Source: JAVVHH01 sp963835135
Lineage (GTDB): Bacteria; Pseudomonadota; Alphaproteobacteria; Acetobacterales; Acetobacteraceae
Assembly (NCBI GenBank): GCA_963835135.1
Contig: CAWIEF010000002.1
Location: 434,001-498,000, forward strand
Length of the DNA stretch: 64,000 nt
Direction: 5' to 3'
The translations under genes were made by a program, and so were the position numbers. Shown here piece by piece: positions 25,650 through 35,591 of this stretch. Each line of letters opens with the position of its first letter. The stretch's first letter is position 1. Below the pieces are notes generated by a model that worked only from the letters and a program-made list of their open reading frames with translations, did no database searches and was not told the origin of the DNA.

Positions 25650-26656
25650 GCATCATCGGCCGCCGCGGCGTCATCGCCGCCCTCGGCATCGCCGCGATCG
25701 GGCGGCCCGCCCGGGCGCAGGTCACTTGGAAGCCGGCCCGGCCGATCAACCTGATCGTGCCTTGGGCCGCGGGCGGCTCGACCGACCAAGTCACCCGCGT
25801 GGTCGCATCCGAGCTGGAAGGGCCGCTCGGCCAGTCCATCGTGATCATCAACCAGCCCGGCGCGTCCGGCGCCATCGGCACCCGCAGCGCGCTCGACGCG
25901 ACGCGTGACGGCTACACCTGGACCAGCGGCGCCGTGCAGGACCTCGGGGCCTACGAGACGCTCGGCTCCGTCAAGACCCGGCTCTCGGAGTGGAGCCTCT
26001 ATCTAAGCGTTGCCAACGTGCCGGTGCTGGCCGTCGGCGCCAAGCAGCCGTATCAGACTGCGGCCGAACTGCTGGACGCGATGAAGGCCAAGCCCGGCGC
26101 GATCACCGTGGCGACCGCGGGTGTCACCTCGGCCGGGCACGCCGCGATGGACATGGTCGCCAATGCCGCGCACCTCACCTACCGCAACGTCAACTACGAC
26201 GGCGGCAACCCGGCCGTCATCGCCACCGTCGCCGGCGAGACGATCGCGACCAGCCAGGTCGCGTCCGACGAGGCAGAGATGATCCGCGGCAAGATGCTGC
26301 GCCCGCTCGCGGTCATCGGCGACAAGCCGTTGGAGCTAGAAGGGTTCGGCACCATCGCGCCACTCTCGGGCACGCTGCCGGGCTTCAGCGTGCCGGCGAA
26401 CTACTTCGGCATCTTCGTGCCTCAAGGGGTGCCCGCTGAGGTTACGGCGACGCTGGACCGGGTCTGGGCCGAGACCATCGCCACCAGCGCCAAGCTCAGG
26501 GCCTATGCGGCACGCAATGGCGCATTGTTCGACCCGTTGAGCGGCGACAAGGCGCAGCAGGCGGCGTTCCCGGCGGTGCAGGCGAACGCCTGGCAGTTGT
26601 TCAACAGCGGCAAGGCCAAGGTATCGCCGGCGACGGTCGGTATCCCGGCGCCATGA
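25646..26656 (+). CDS. tctC: TctC-like periplasmic solute receptor (Bug family)
   Basis: This is a 336-residue extracytoplasmic binding protein with signal sequence GRRGVIAALGIAAIG and A-R-A cleavage at about residue 24; the Arg pair suggests possible Tat export. Bug-family motifs are PINLIVPWAAGGSTD near 35-49, INQPGASGAIGT near 73, and the carboxylate-binding loop region YRNVNYDGGNPA. It captures an organic acid and delivers it to TctAB. It overlaps the oxidoreductase stop (ATGA) and the following tctB. The ligand cannot be read from sequence; the neighbouring redox enzymes suggest an aldonic, uronic or cyclic acid. Confidence 0.87.
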   Translation: MSIIGRRGVIAALGIAAIGRPARAQVTWKPARPINLIVPWAAGGSTDQVTRVVASELEGPLGQSIVIINQPGASGAIGTRSALDATRDGYTWTSGAVQDLGAYETLGSVKTRLSEWSLYLSVANVPVLAVGAKQPYQTAAELLDAMKAKPGAITVATAGVTSAGHAAMDMVANAAHLTYRNVNYDGGNPAVIATVAGETIATSQVASDEAEMIRGKMLRPLAVIGDKPLELEGFGTIAPLSGTLPGFSVPANYFGIFVPQGVPAEVTATLDRVWAETIATSAKLRAYAARNGALFDPLSGDKAQQAAFPAVQANAWQLFNSGKAKVSPATVGIPAP

Positions 26657-27156
26657 GCGGTGGGCCGGACGAGCCCGACGCTCCGCCGCGTGCCGACCTG
26701 GCGGATGCCATGGGCTGGACCGGGCTGGGCGTTGCGGTGCTGGTCGGGTCCTGGATCATGGATCGGTTGGAGAACCAGGACGTGCCGCCCTTCGCCGCCC
26801 CGGGCCTGCTGCCTGGCCTGCTTGGGATCGTCCTGCTGCTGATGGGTGCGCTGCTGGCCGTGCGCAGCCTGCGGCGCTTCGGGTCCGGGCCGGCGGTCGG
26901 AGACGGGTTGCTCGGCCCGGCGCCGGGCCGAGCGCTCGGAGTGATCGGCCTGTGCGTGCTGTTCGGCGGCGGGTTGGTCGGACACGGGCTGCCATTCTGG
27001 GCGGCCGCCGCCCTGTTCGTCACGGTCGCGATACTGTTCCTCCGGCCTGGACCGCTGCGGCCGCGTGCCATGGCGTTTGCGGCGACGATCGGCGTCGGCG
27101 CCGGGGTCGGCATCACCCTGATGTTTCAGCAGCTCTTCCTCGTGCGCCTCCCCTAG
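26653..27156 (+). CDS. tctB: TctB-like small membrane subunit of tripartite tricarboxylate transporter
   Basis: This 167-residue protein has four predicted membrane helices (GWTGLGVAVLVGSWIM, LLPGLLGIVLLLMGALLAV, ALGVIGLCVLFGGGL, AAALFVTVAILFL) and a short acidic-Pro N-terminus, as expected for TctB. The family is poorly conserved; assignment rests on size, topology and position between tctC and tctA. The ATGA overlap with tctC and four-base gap to tctA show one translational unit. Confidence 0.8.
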   Translation: MSGGPDEPDAPPRADLADAMGWTGLGVAVLVGSWIMDRLENQDVPPFAAPGLLPGLLGIVLLLMGALLAVRSLRRFGSGPAVGDGLLGPAPGRALGVIGLCVLFGGGLVGHGLPFWAAAALFVTVAILFLRPGPLRPRAMAFAATIGVGAGVGITLMFQQLFLVRLP

Positions 27157-27159
27157 AAG

Positions 27160-28686
27160 ATGTTCTCCGGGCTCGCCGACCTGCTGCATTCTTATGCCGG
27201 CGTGCTCAATCCGGTCTCGCTCGGCCTGGGCCTCGGCGGCGCGCTGATCGGGATCGTGGTGGGCTGCCTGCCGGGCCTCTCCGCCACGCTCTGCATCGCG
27301 CTGCTGACCACCCTGACCATCAAGCTGCCGGCCAACAACGCCATCCTCGTCCTGGTGTGCTCCTATGTCGGCACGCTCTATGGCGGCTCGCGCACCGCCA
27401 TCCTGCTGAACATCCCTGGCACCGCGGCCAACGCCGCCTCCTGCGCCGACGGGCACGCGCTCGCTCTGCGGGGCGAGGCTGGGCGCGCGATCGGCATCGC
27501 CACCTCCGGCGCCTTCACCTCCGTGCTGATCGGCGTCATCTGCCTGGCCGCGTTCACGCCGCTGCTGGCGCAAGTGGCGCTGTCGTTCGGCTCCTACGAG
27601 TTCTTCTGGCTCGCCCTGTTCGGCGTGACGATGTCGGGCTCGCTGGTCGGCAACGACCCGCTGAAAGGGTGGCTGATGGGCTTGCTCGGCTTGCTCATGG
27701 CGCAGATCGGGCAGGATGGGCTCTACGCGCACGACCGGTTCACATTTGGCTGGGACCAGCTCGCGGGCGGTATCGCGCTGATCCCGGCCCTGGTCGGCGC
27801 GTTCGGCTTCGCGGAGATCCTCACCAAGCTGGCCAACCCGGTCCAGGGTCAGTTGGTCAAGCTGCAGGACTCGGTGCTGCCGCGCTTCCGCGAGGTGGTG
27901 CAGTATTGGCCCACCGTGCTGCGCTCCGGGATCATCGGCGTGACCACCGGGCTGATGCCCGGCGTCGGCGAGGATAGCGGCGCCTGGATGTCGTATGCCG
28001 CCGCGCGGGCGCTCAGCCGCGAGAAGGAGATGTTCGGCAAGGGCTCGCTCGAGGGGCTGATGGCCGCCGAGACCGGCGACATGGCCTCCATCCCCGGCCA
28101 TATGATCCCGCTGCTGGCCCTCGGCATCCCGGGTTCGGCTCCGTCCGCCGTGCTGATGGCGGCCATGATCATTCACGGCATCCAGCCCGGCCCGATGCTC
28201 ATGATCGAGCACCCGACCTTCATCTACGACGTCGTCGCCATGACGTCGGTGGCGATGCTCTCAATCCTGCTGTTCGGCCTGTTCCTGGTGCGCCCGCTGC
28301 TGCTGGTGCTGCGCATCCCAAATGCGGTGCTGATGCCGATCGTGTTCCTACTCTGCACCGTCGGCGCCTATGCCAACGCGTCCCGCCTGTTCGACGTCTA
28401 CACGATGATCGTTGTCGGCATCGCCGCCTTCCTCTTGCGCCGCCGCGGCTACCACATGGCGCCGCTCGTGCTGGGGTTGGTGCTGGGCAGCTTGCTGGAC
28501 AAGAGTCTGCGCCGCGGTCTGGTGTTGAGTGACGGGGATCTCTCGCCGTTCATCACCCGCCCGATCTCGGCCGGACTCGCAGCGGTGACCGTGTTGGCCC
28601 TGCTCCTCTACGTTCCGGCCGTGAAGGTCGTACTCGGCCGCATGGCCGCCGGGCTGCGGCAGATGTTCCGGCGGCGGCTGGCCTGA
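27160..28686 (+). CDS. tctA: TctA-like large membrane subunit of tripartite tricarboxylate transporter
   Basis: This is a 508-residue integral membrane protein with about 11-12 helices and the TctA signature near the N-terminus: GCLPGLSATL at about 42-51 and YGGSRTAILLNIPGTAA at about 77-93. A second PGVGEDSGAWMSY lies near 266. Length is normal for the family. It uses the ion gradient to import the acid delivered by TctC. Its stop lies one base from the stop of the convergent molybdenum hydroxylase gene, leaving no room for a terminator between the two operons. Confidence 0.92.
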   Translation: MFSGLADLLHSYAGVLNPVSLGLGLGGALIGIVVGCLPGLSATLCIALLTTLTIKLPANNAILVLVCSYVGTLYGGSRTAILLNIPGTAANAASCADGHALALRGEAGRAIGIATSGAFTSVLIGVICLAAFTPLLAQVALSFGSYEFFWLALFGVTMSGSLVGNDPLKGWLMGLLGLLMAQIGQDGLYAHDRFTFGWDQLAGGIALIPALVGAFGFAEILTKLANPVQGQLVKLQDSVLPRFREVVQYWPTVLRSGIIGVTTGLMPGVGEDSGAWMSYAAARALSREKEMFGKGSLEGLMAAETGDMASIPGHMIPLLALGIPGSAPSAVLMAAMIIHGIQPGPMLMIEHPTFIYDVVAMTSVAMLSILLFGLFLVRPLLLVLRIPNAVLMPIVFLLCTVGAYANASRLFDVYTMIVVGIAAFLLRRRGYHMAPLVLGLVLGSLLDKSLRRGLVLSDGDLSPFITRPISAGLAAVTVLALLLYVPAVKVVLGRMAAGLRQMFRRRLA

Positions 28687-28687
28687 G

Positions 28688-30943
28688 TCAGTCGATGAGG
28701 TGGTCCAGCGTGATCGGAAAGCTGCGCACCCGGCGCCCGGTCGCGTGCCAGACCGCATTGGCGATCGCGCCGGCCGTGCCTGTCACGCCGATCTCGCCCA
28801 CGCCCTTGATGCCGAGCGCGTTGACGTGCTCGTCCCGCTCGTCGACCAGGATGGCCTCGAGCGACGGGACGTCGGCGTTCACCGGGATATGGTATTCGCC
28901 CAGATTTGCGTTGAGCGTCCGCCCGGACCGTTGGTCGACCACCGCCTTCTCATGCAGCGCGAACGAGACGCCCCAGATCATGCCGCCGTAATACTGGCTG
29001 CGGACCAGGCGCGGGTTGATGATCGTGCCGGCCGCGAAGGCGCCGACCAACCGCGTGACCCTGACCTGCCCGAAATCCGGATCCACCTTGACCTCGGCGA
29101 AGACGGCGCCGTGGGCATGCATGGCGAACTGCTCCATGGCGGCCGGGTCGGGTACGCCGCTGCCGCTCGCCTCGATTTCGGCGAGCCCCGCCCTCGCGAG
29201 GATATCCGCAAAGCTCTCGCTGCGGGCCTCGTCGTCCCGGCGGAACAGCCGACCGCTGCGGGCGATGACGCCGGCATTGCCGGCGCCGAACAGCGGCGAG
29301 CGCTCGTCCGACGTCGCAAGGTCCGCCAGCTTCGCAATGACCGCGCCGCCTGCCCCATGGATGGCCATGCCGGCCGTGGCGGTATGGGCGGAGCCCCCGG
29401 CGATACCCGCATCCGGAAGGTCGGAGGTCCCTGAGCGAAACTCGAGCTGCTCGAGGTCGAGGCCGACCCCGTCCGCGGCGATCTGGGCCAGCGCGGTCCA
29501 GGCGCCCTGCCCCATGTCGTGAGCGCCGATCTCCATCAGGCCGGTGCCGTCGGCGCGGAGCACGGCCCGCGCCTTGGCCGCGAACATCAGCGCCGGGAAC
29601 GTTGCGGTCCCCACGCCCCAGCCGACCAGCAGCCCGGCCTCGTCCCGCGTGCTGCGCGGCGCCAACGGCCGGCCGGACCAGCCGAAGCGGGCTGCGCCCT
29701 GCTCGTAACATTGCCGCAGTGCCTTGGAGGAAAACGGCTTGCCGGAGATCGGCTCGTCATCGGCGTAGTTCTTCAGGCGGAACGCCAGCGGGTCCATGCC
29801 GCACGCCGCGGCCATCTCGTCGATCGCGCTCTCCAGCGCGATGCTGCCGGTCGCCTCGCCGGGAGCCCGCATGAACAGCGGGGTACCGGTGTCGAGCCGG
29901 ACGGCCTCATGCGAGGATGCGATGGCACCGGCGGCGTACAGCGTGTGCGACACGTCCGCAGCGGGCTCGAAGAAATCGTCAAAGCTGCTGGACGCGGTCT
30001 TGGTGTGGTGCCCGATCGCACTGAGGGCGCCGTCGGTCGCCGCGCCCAGGCGGATGGTCTGCCGGGTCGGCGCGCGATGTCCCACCGGGCCGAACATCTG
30101 CTCGCGCTTGAGCACGAGCTTGACCGGGCGGCCCACGAGCTTGGCCGCCATGATCCCGAGCACTTGCGGACCCGAGATCATGCCCTTCGAGCCGAAGCCG
30201 CCACCGAGGAACGGGCTCCGGACGTGCACATTGTCAGGAGGAATGCCGAACAGGCCGCCGACGCGCGCTTGCGCCATCGCCATGCCCTGGCTCGGCGTGT
30301 CGATCTCGAGCCGGTCACCGTCCCACGTGGCGACGATCGCGTGCGGCTCCATCGCGTTATGGTACTGCGCCGGCGTCTCGAACGTCGCCTCGACGCGGAT
30401 GGCGGCGCCGCTGAGCCCCGCCTCGACGTCGCCGCGGTGCGCGGCCGGCGGGTTGCCGGCGCCGACCACCTTGGGCGTGAACGCCTCCGCCTCGTCCAGC
30501 GCCATGCGCGCCGGCTCAGCCTCGTAGCGTGGGGCGAGCAGCGCCGCGCCCTCGGTTGCGGCCTCGAGCGTTTCGGCAATGACGACGGCGATGGGCTGGT
30601 TGGCGTAGCGCACGGCGTTGTTCTGCAGCAGGTCGAGCCTGAAATCGAACGGGCCGTTCTTGGCGTCAGGGTCCTGCGCCAGCGCCGGCTTGTGATCCGG
30701 GGTCATCACGTCGACCACGCCGGGATGGGCCTTGGCAGCCGCGATATCCAACGCCGTGACCCGGCCGCGGGCGATGCTGGCGACGGCGAGCACGGCATAG
30801 AGCATGCCGGCCGGATGGTTGTCGGCCGCGTAGGTGGCCGCGCCCGTGACTTTCAAGACGCCGTCCCGCCGGGTCAGCGGCTGGCCGATGCTCGAGCCGT
30901 GGCGGAGGTGGACGGGAGATTGGGTCAGCTGAAGTTCGGACAT
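28688..30943 (-). CDS. xanthine-dehydrogenase-family molybdopterin-binding subunit
   Basis: This 751-residue large subunit binds the molybdenum cofactor. It has PLTRRDGVLKVTGAATYAAD at the start, FLGGGFGSKG near 225-235, the AMEPHA segment, MGQGAWTALAQIAADG, and the C-terminal KGVGEIGVTG with the catalytic Glu. Members hydroxylate aldehydes, purines or N-heterocycles. The substrate is unknown; the aldehyde-oxidase type is plausible. It is the last gene of an operon with the FAD and 2Fe-2S subunits on the same strand (gap of three bases to the FAD subunit). It converges on tctA. Confidence 0.92.
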   Translation of the reverse strand: MSELQLTQSPVHLRHGSSIGQPLTRRDGVLKVTGAATYAADNHPAGMLYAVLAVASIARGRVTALDIAAAKAHPGVVDVMTPDHKPALAQDPDAKNGPFDFRLDLLQNNAVRYANQPIAVVIAETLEAATEGAALLAPRYEAEPARMALDEAEAFTPKVVGAGNPPAAHRGDVEAGLSGAAIRVEATFETPAQYHNAMEPHAIVATWDGDRLEIDTPSQGMAMAQARVGGLFGIPPDNVHVRSPFLGGGFGSKGMISGPQVLGIMAAKLVGRPVKLVLKREQMFGPVGHRAPTRQTIRLGAATDGALSAIGHHTKTASSSFDDFFEPAADVSHTLYAAGAIASSHEAVRLDTGTPLFMRAPGEATGSIALESAIDEMAAACGMDPLAFRLKNYADDEPISGKPFSSKALRQCYEQGAARFGWSGRPLAPRSTRDEAGLLVGWGVGTATFPALMFAAKARAVLRADGTGLMEIGAHDMGQGAWTALAQIAADGVGLDLEQLEFRSGTSDLPDAGIAGGSAHTATAGMAIHGAGGAVIAKLADLATSDERSPLFGAGNAGVIARSGRLFRRDDEARSESFADILARAGLAEIEASGSGVPDPAAMEQFAMHAHGAVFAEVKVDPDFGQVRVTRLVGAFAAGTIINPRLVRSQYYGGMIWGVSFALHEKAVVDQRSGRTLNANLGEYHIPVNADVPSLEAILVDERDEHVNALGIKGVGEIGVTGTAGAIANAVWHATGRRVRSFPITLDHLID

Positions 30944-30946
30944 GGC

Positions 30947-31974
30947 TCAGGCTCCGAAAGGAGAAGCGGGGAGGGCCGGCATGTGGGCCGGCGTGCCGGC
31001 CGCGGCGAGCGTGAGCACGCGGACCACGATGCGGCGGGCGAGTTCGATCTTGAACGCGTTGTCGCCGGACGGCCGCGCCTCGGCCAAAGCCGCTTCGGCG
31101 GCGCGGCGGAACGTCGCCGCATCCGGCGCGGCGTCGGCGAGCACGGCCTCCGCCTCGAAGCAGCGCCATGGCTTGAGCGCGACGCCGCCGAGCGCGATCC
31201 GGGCCGCGGCGATGCGGCCGCCCGCCATCTGCAGCCCGGCCGCGGCGGACACGACGGCGAACGCATACGAGGTCCGTTCGCGGACCTTGAGGTAACGGGC
31301 GTTGGCCGCAAAGGCCGACGCGTCCGCGAGCCGGACCGCGACGATCAACTCCCCCGCCGTGAGTACGGTCTCTTGCTCGGGATGGTCGCCGGGAAGACGG
31401 TGGAACTCGGTCAGCGTTACCTCGCGCCGGCCGGCCGGCCCCTCGATCTCGACCACCGCGTCGAACGCGGCGAGCGGGACGCAGAGGTCCGACGGGTTGG
31501 TCGCGATACAGCGCTCGCTCCAGCCGAGGATGGCGTGCATCCGGTTCTCGCCGCCGAGCGCGTCGCACCCGGCGCCCGGATCGCGTTTGTTGCACGACGC
31601 GGCGGTGTCGTAGAAATAGGCGCAGCGCGTGCGCTGCAGCAGGTTGCCGCCGATGGTCGCGGCGTTTCGCAGCTGCGCGGAGGCGCCGGAGAGCAGGGCC
31701 TCGGCGATGGCGGGGTAGGCTTCGGCGAAGGCCGGGTCGTAGGCGAGGTCGGAATTGCGGACCAGGGCGCCGATGCGCACGCCGCCGCCCGGCAGGTGCT
31801 CGATGTCCGACAAGCCGGGGATCCGGGCGACATCGACGATGCGGCTCGGCCGGGCGATGCCGCCCTTCATCAGGTCGATGAGGTTGGTGCCGGCGGCGAG
31901 GTAGGCCGCGCCCGGCGCCGACGCTGCGGCGATCGCCTCTGGGATCGAGGTCGGGCGGACGTAATCGAAGCTGT

Positions 31975-31978
<4 letters not shown>
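30947..31978 (-). CDS. xanthine-dehydrogenase-family FAD-binding subunit
   Basis: This 343-residue medium subunit has the FAD motifs YLAAGTNLIDLMKGG near residues 25-40 and ATIGGNLLQRTRC near 108-120, followed by the DAL-GGENRMHAILG region and a CO-dehydrogenase-type C-terminal domain. The Cys-rich segment RTRCAYFY...CNKRDPGAGC is shared with FAD subunits that carry an additional 4Fe-4S centre, as in 4-hydroxybenzoyl-CoA reductase-like or aldehyde-oxidoreductase PaoB-like enzymes. Start 31978 overlaps the stop of the 2Fe-2S gene by four bases (ATGA). Confidence 0.9.
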
Positions 31979-32472
<494 letters not shown>

Positions 32473-32494
32473 GAAACGCTCCGGCTGATGATGG

Positions 32495-32516
32495 TATAAT
32501 ACGGAGGCGCCCTCCG
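32495..32516. promoter_or_regulatory. TATAAT box followed by CGGAGG-N3-CCTCCG operator-like repeat
   Basis: In the 70-bp gap between the divergent hydroxylase operon and tetR, TATAAT (32495-32500) is followed one base later by a perfect inverted repeat (32502-32507 and 32511-32516, spacer CGC). The position over a promoter in a TetR intergenic region fits an operator. No matching -35 was fixed. Confidence 0.45.
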
Positions 32517-32542
32517 GTTACAAGTGTCAGGAGCATGATGAT

Positions 32543-33115
32543 TTGACCGCCACGAGGATCCGCCGCAAGCCGCGCGCCGATGCTGAACGCAACCGCGCTC
32601 GGGTGCTCGCGGCTGCGCAGGCAGTGTTCGCGGCGGGCGGTGCCGACGCCAGCCTTGAGGCCGTGGCGCGGCAGGCCGGGGTCGGCATCGGCACGTTGTA
32701 TCGGCATTTCCCGACCCGGGAGGCCTTGTTCGACGCGGTCTATCGCCACGAGGTGCAGCGTCTTGTCGAGTTGGCGGACACGTTGCAATCCGAGCCTCCG
32801 GTCGAAGCCTTGCGGCAGTGGATGTATGCCAACGTCGAGTTCATTGCCACGAAGAAGGGGATGTCGGCTGCCTTGGCGCATGCGGCGCAGGCCGGGTCGG
32901 AGTTGATGATCGTGTCGGTCGAGCGCCTGAGCCAGGCGCTCGGAGGTCTGTTGGAGCGGGCGACGGAAGCAGGCGCTATTCGAACCGAGCTTGCGCCGGC
33001 TGACCTGCTGAGGGCCCTCGTCGGCCTTTGTTACGTGCGGGAGAACCCGGGCTGGCAGCGCAACGTGCTCCGCGTCGTTGATGTCTTGATCGCGGGACTG
33101 GAAACGCGCGGGTAG
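32543..33115 (+). CDS. TetR/AcrR family transcriptional repressor
   Basis: This 190-residue protein has an N-terminal TetR helix-turn-helix (residues about 14-60; AGVGIGTLYRHFPTREALFDAVY) and a helical ligand-binding domain of the type found in many TetR regulators with C-terminal GLCYVRENPGWQRNVLRVVDVLIAGL. It starts at TTG 32543, with AGGAG nine bases upstream; two ATGs just upstream are followed at once by TGA. It is divergent from the molybdenum hydroxylase operon and probably represses it and itself, with the enzyme's substrate or a product as the likely inducer. Confidence 0.9.
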   Translation: MTATRIRRKPRADAERNRARVLAAAQAVFAAGGADASLEAVARQAGVGIGTLYRHFPTREALFDAVYRHEVQRLVELADTLQSEPPVEALRQWMYANVEFIATKKGMSAALAHAAQAGSELMIVSVERLSQALGGLLERATEAGAIRTELAPADLLRALVGLCYVRENPGWQRNVLRVVDVLIAGLETRG

Positions 33116-33236
33116 CGGGTCGCGCGTAACGGTTGCGGTCGATCACATCGGCAGCCAAGCCATCGACTTCGGCGCATTTACGATTCTTCAATGACTCTCC
33201 GAGATATTGGCCCACGCAGACAAGTGTTGGGTTTCC

Positions 33237-35247
33237 ATGTTCTCATTCGTCAAACGAAGCGTGCGCGTTAAGATGCTGGGCTGCTTCGCCGTGATACTTT
33301 GCATCACGTGCGTGCTCGGGCTGTTTGCTATGGATCGGCTGTCACGTGTGAACGACGTGGCAAACGAGATACGAACGAGCTGGCTTCCATTCACTGGAGC
33401 ATTGGGCGAAGTCGGCACGACGATGACGCGTTTCCGCCAGTTGGAGGCGGCGACCATGATGTCTGAGGGCGACGAGCGGCAGTCCGAGGTCGGCATACTG
33501 GACACCTCGAAGGCTGATGCCATCAAGGCTCTCGCTCGCTACGACGCTCTGGTGTCGCCAGGGCGCGAGCGCGAGCTCGCCGACGAGATCAAACAGCAAT
33601 GGGGCGCCTACCTGGCGCAAAGCGAAAAGCTGAGAACCTTGATTGCCGCCAATGACGAGCGGAACGCCAGTGAGTTGTACCGCGGCACCATGCGCAACAT
33701 CTACAGGAAGCTATACAGTGCGCTGCTCACGGGTATTCACCACAATCTCGAGCAGGGGATCGCCGCTGCGGAGCGCGGCGCCAAGATTGGCGACGAAGCG
33801 CAACTCTGGATCGTTCTGAGTATGGCTTTGGCTGCCCTGCTCGGCCTGGCGATCTCTTACTACCTGTTCCGCACCATCGCCCAGCCAATCGTTTCCATGA
33901 CAGACGTCATGAGCAAGCTTGCGACCGGTGACAACGATGTCGCGGTGCCCGCTCGTAACCGCACGGACGAGATCGGTGCGATGGCAGGTTCGATCCAGGT
34001 ATTTAAGGATGCCGCGATCGCCAAGCTGCGCCTGGAAAGCGAAGCCGAGACCGTCCGCCGGACGGGAGAGGAGGAGCGCCGCGAGGCCGAGCTCGCTCGG
34101 GAGCGGATCGCGCAGGAGCAAGCCGAGGTGGTCGCAGCGATCGGCGGCGGATTGGAAGCGCTGTCTCGCGGCGACCTGTCTGCTTCGTTGGACGAGCGCT
34201 TCCCTGCCGACTACGAGGGCCTTCGCACCAATTTCAATGGCGCGCTGACGGAGCTGCGTCGGCTGATTAGCGGAATCGTTGCCAATACCGGAATCATTCG
34301 CTCCGGGACAGGTGAGATCGCACAGGCTGCCGACGATCTCTCGCGGCGGACCGAGCAGCAGGCAGCGAGCCTGGAAGAAACCGCGGCCGCTCTCGAGCAG
34401 ATTACGGCGACCGTACGCCGTACCGCAGAGGGCGCGAAGCAGGCTGGAGACGTAGTGTCGAAGGCGCGAACCGACGCCGCTCAGTCGAGTACCGGTGGTG
34501 CAAGACACGGTGTCCGCGATGAGTGAGATCGAACAATCCGCGCGGCAGATCAGCCAGATCATCGGCGTCATCGATGAAATCGCGTTCCAAACCAACCTGC
34601 TGGCGCTGAATGCCGGCGTCGAAGCGGCGCGGGCCGGTGACGCTGGCCGCGGCTTTGCCGTGGTCGCGCAGGAAGTACGGGCCTTGGCGCAGCGTTCGGC
34701 GGAGGCAGCCAAGGAGATCAAGGCTCTGATCTCCACCTCCACGCAGCAAGTCGGGCGTGGGGTCGACCTGGTTGGTGAGACAGGGCGGTCGCTCGGCAGG
34801 ATCATCGAGCAGGTCAGTGAGATTAACAACGTCGTCATCGAGATCGCCCATGCTGCCAATGAGCAGGCGACTGGGCTTGCAGAGGTGAACACGGCGGTCA
34901 ACGAGATGGACCGCGTCACACAGCAGAACGCGTCGATGGTGGAGCAGAGCACGGCAGCGGTGCGGGTGCTGGCCCAGGAAACCGAAGAGCTTGTCGCGAT
35001 GACCGAGCGTTTCGAACTGGGCTCCACCCAGCCCGCCGCCCCGAAGCCGCAAGCGCGACAGGGGCGCCCGGCCGCGGCAGCAGCAGCAGTGGATGAGTTG
35101 GACCGCCCGGTCGGGCGACTGCCCAGCAGCGACCGGCCGAACCGTCGACCTGCCCGCCCGGACACCGTCATCGCGATCAGGACCGGCGGGCGGGGTGGGG
35201 CTGCTCGCAAGCCCAAGACGGATGACGAGGGTTGGAAAGAGTTCTGA
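33237..35247 (+). CDS. methyl-accepting chemotaxis protein, disrupted by a one-base frameshift
   Basis: Two overlapping frames together make one receptor. The first carries a membrane helix (VKMLGCFAVILCITCVLGLF), a periplasmic helical sensor, a second helix (LWIVLSMALAALLGLAISYYLF), HAMP and the start of the signalling domain. It stops at 34524-34526. The second frame continues from about 34495 with the hairpin tip IDEIAFQTNLLALNAGVEAA and ends in EGWKEF. Removing one G from GG at 34494-34495 restores STVVQDTVSAM. The protein C-terminus GWKEF fits the x-aromatic-x-x-aromatic tether for CheR/CheB. It heads the chemotaxis operon. The start is unsure (TTG 33207 possible). It may be a real mutation or a sequence error. 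Confidence 0.85.
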
Positions 35248-35282
35248 GTCCGGTGGTGGCGGCCTGCATGAAGGATCCTGCT

Positions 35283-35591
35283 ATGAATGAAACCACTGAG
35301 GCCTTGGCGAACACTCTCCAACTCAGTCCCGTCCTCGACCTGAGCGCCGCAAGCCCTCTTGCCGCCGAGCTCCAGACGAGACGGGGGTCTGCCATCACGA
35401 TCGTCGCCTCCGACGTGCAGCGGATCAGCGCTCCCGGCCTGCAAGTGTTGTTGTCCGCGCAACTTACCTGGGCGGCCGACGGTGCGTCGTTCCGTGTAGT
35501 CGATTGCTCTCCAGAGTTCATCGAAGGTGTGGCGCTGCTCGGTGCCGTTGGCCTCGGGTCCGAAACCAACACGTTGGAGATGTTCGCGTGA
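35283..35591 (+). CDS. STAS domain protein
   Basis: This 102-residue stand-alone STAS domain shows the beta-alpha pattern with LDLSAASPLAAELQ, ITIVASDVQRISAPGLQVLL (the Ser within ISAPG is at the usual phosphorylation position of anti-sigma antagonists), and a C-terminal GVALLGAVGL. ATG 35283 has AAGGA seven bases upstream. It lies between the receptor and cheY in the chemotaxis operon, a position seen in other alphaproteobacterial clusters. The function is unknown; a scaffold or switch role in signalling is possible. It overlaps cheY by four bases. Confidence 0.85.
   Translation: MNETTEALANTLQLSPVLDLSAASPLAAELQTRRGSAITIVASDVQRISAPGLQVLLSAQLTWAADGASFRVVDCSPEFIEGVALLGAVGLGSETNTLEMFA

Noticed and set aside
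26503..28212. A 569-codon minus-strand frame opposite tctB and tctA
   Set aside because: It is rich in Gln, His and Arg with no recognisable domain; tctA and tctB on the plus strand have membrane topology and signature motifs.
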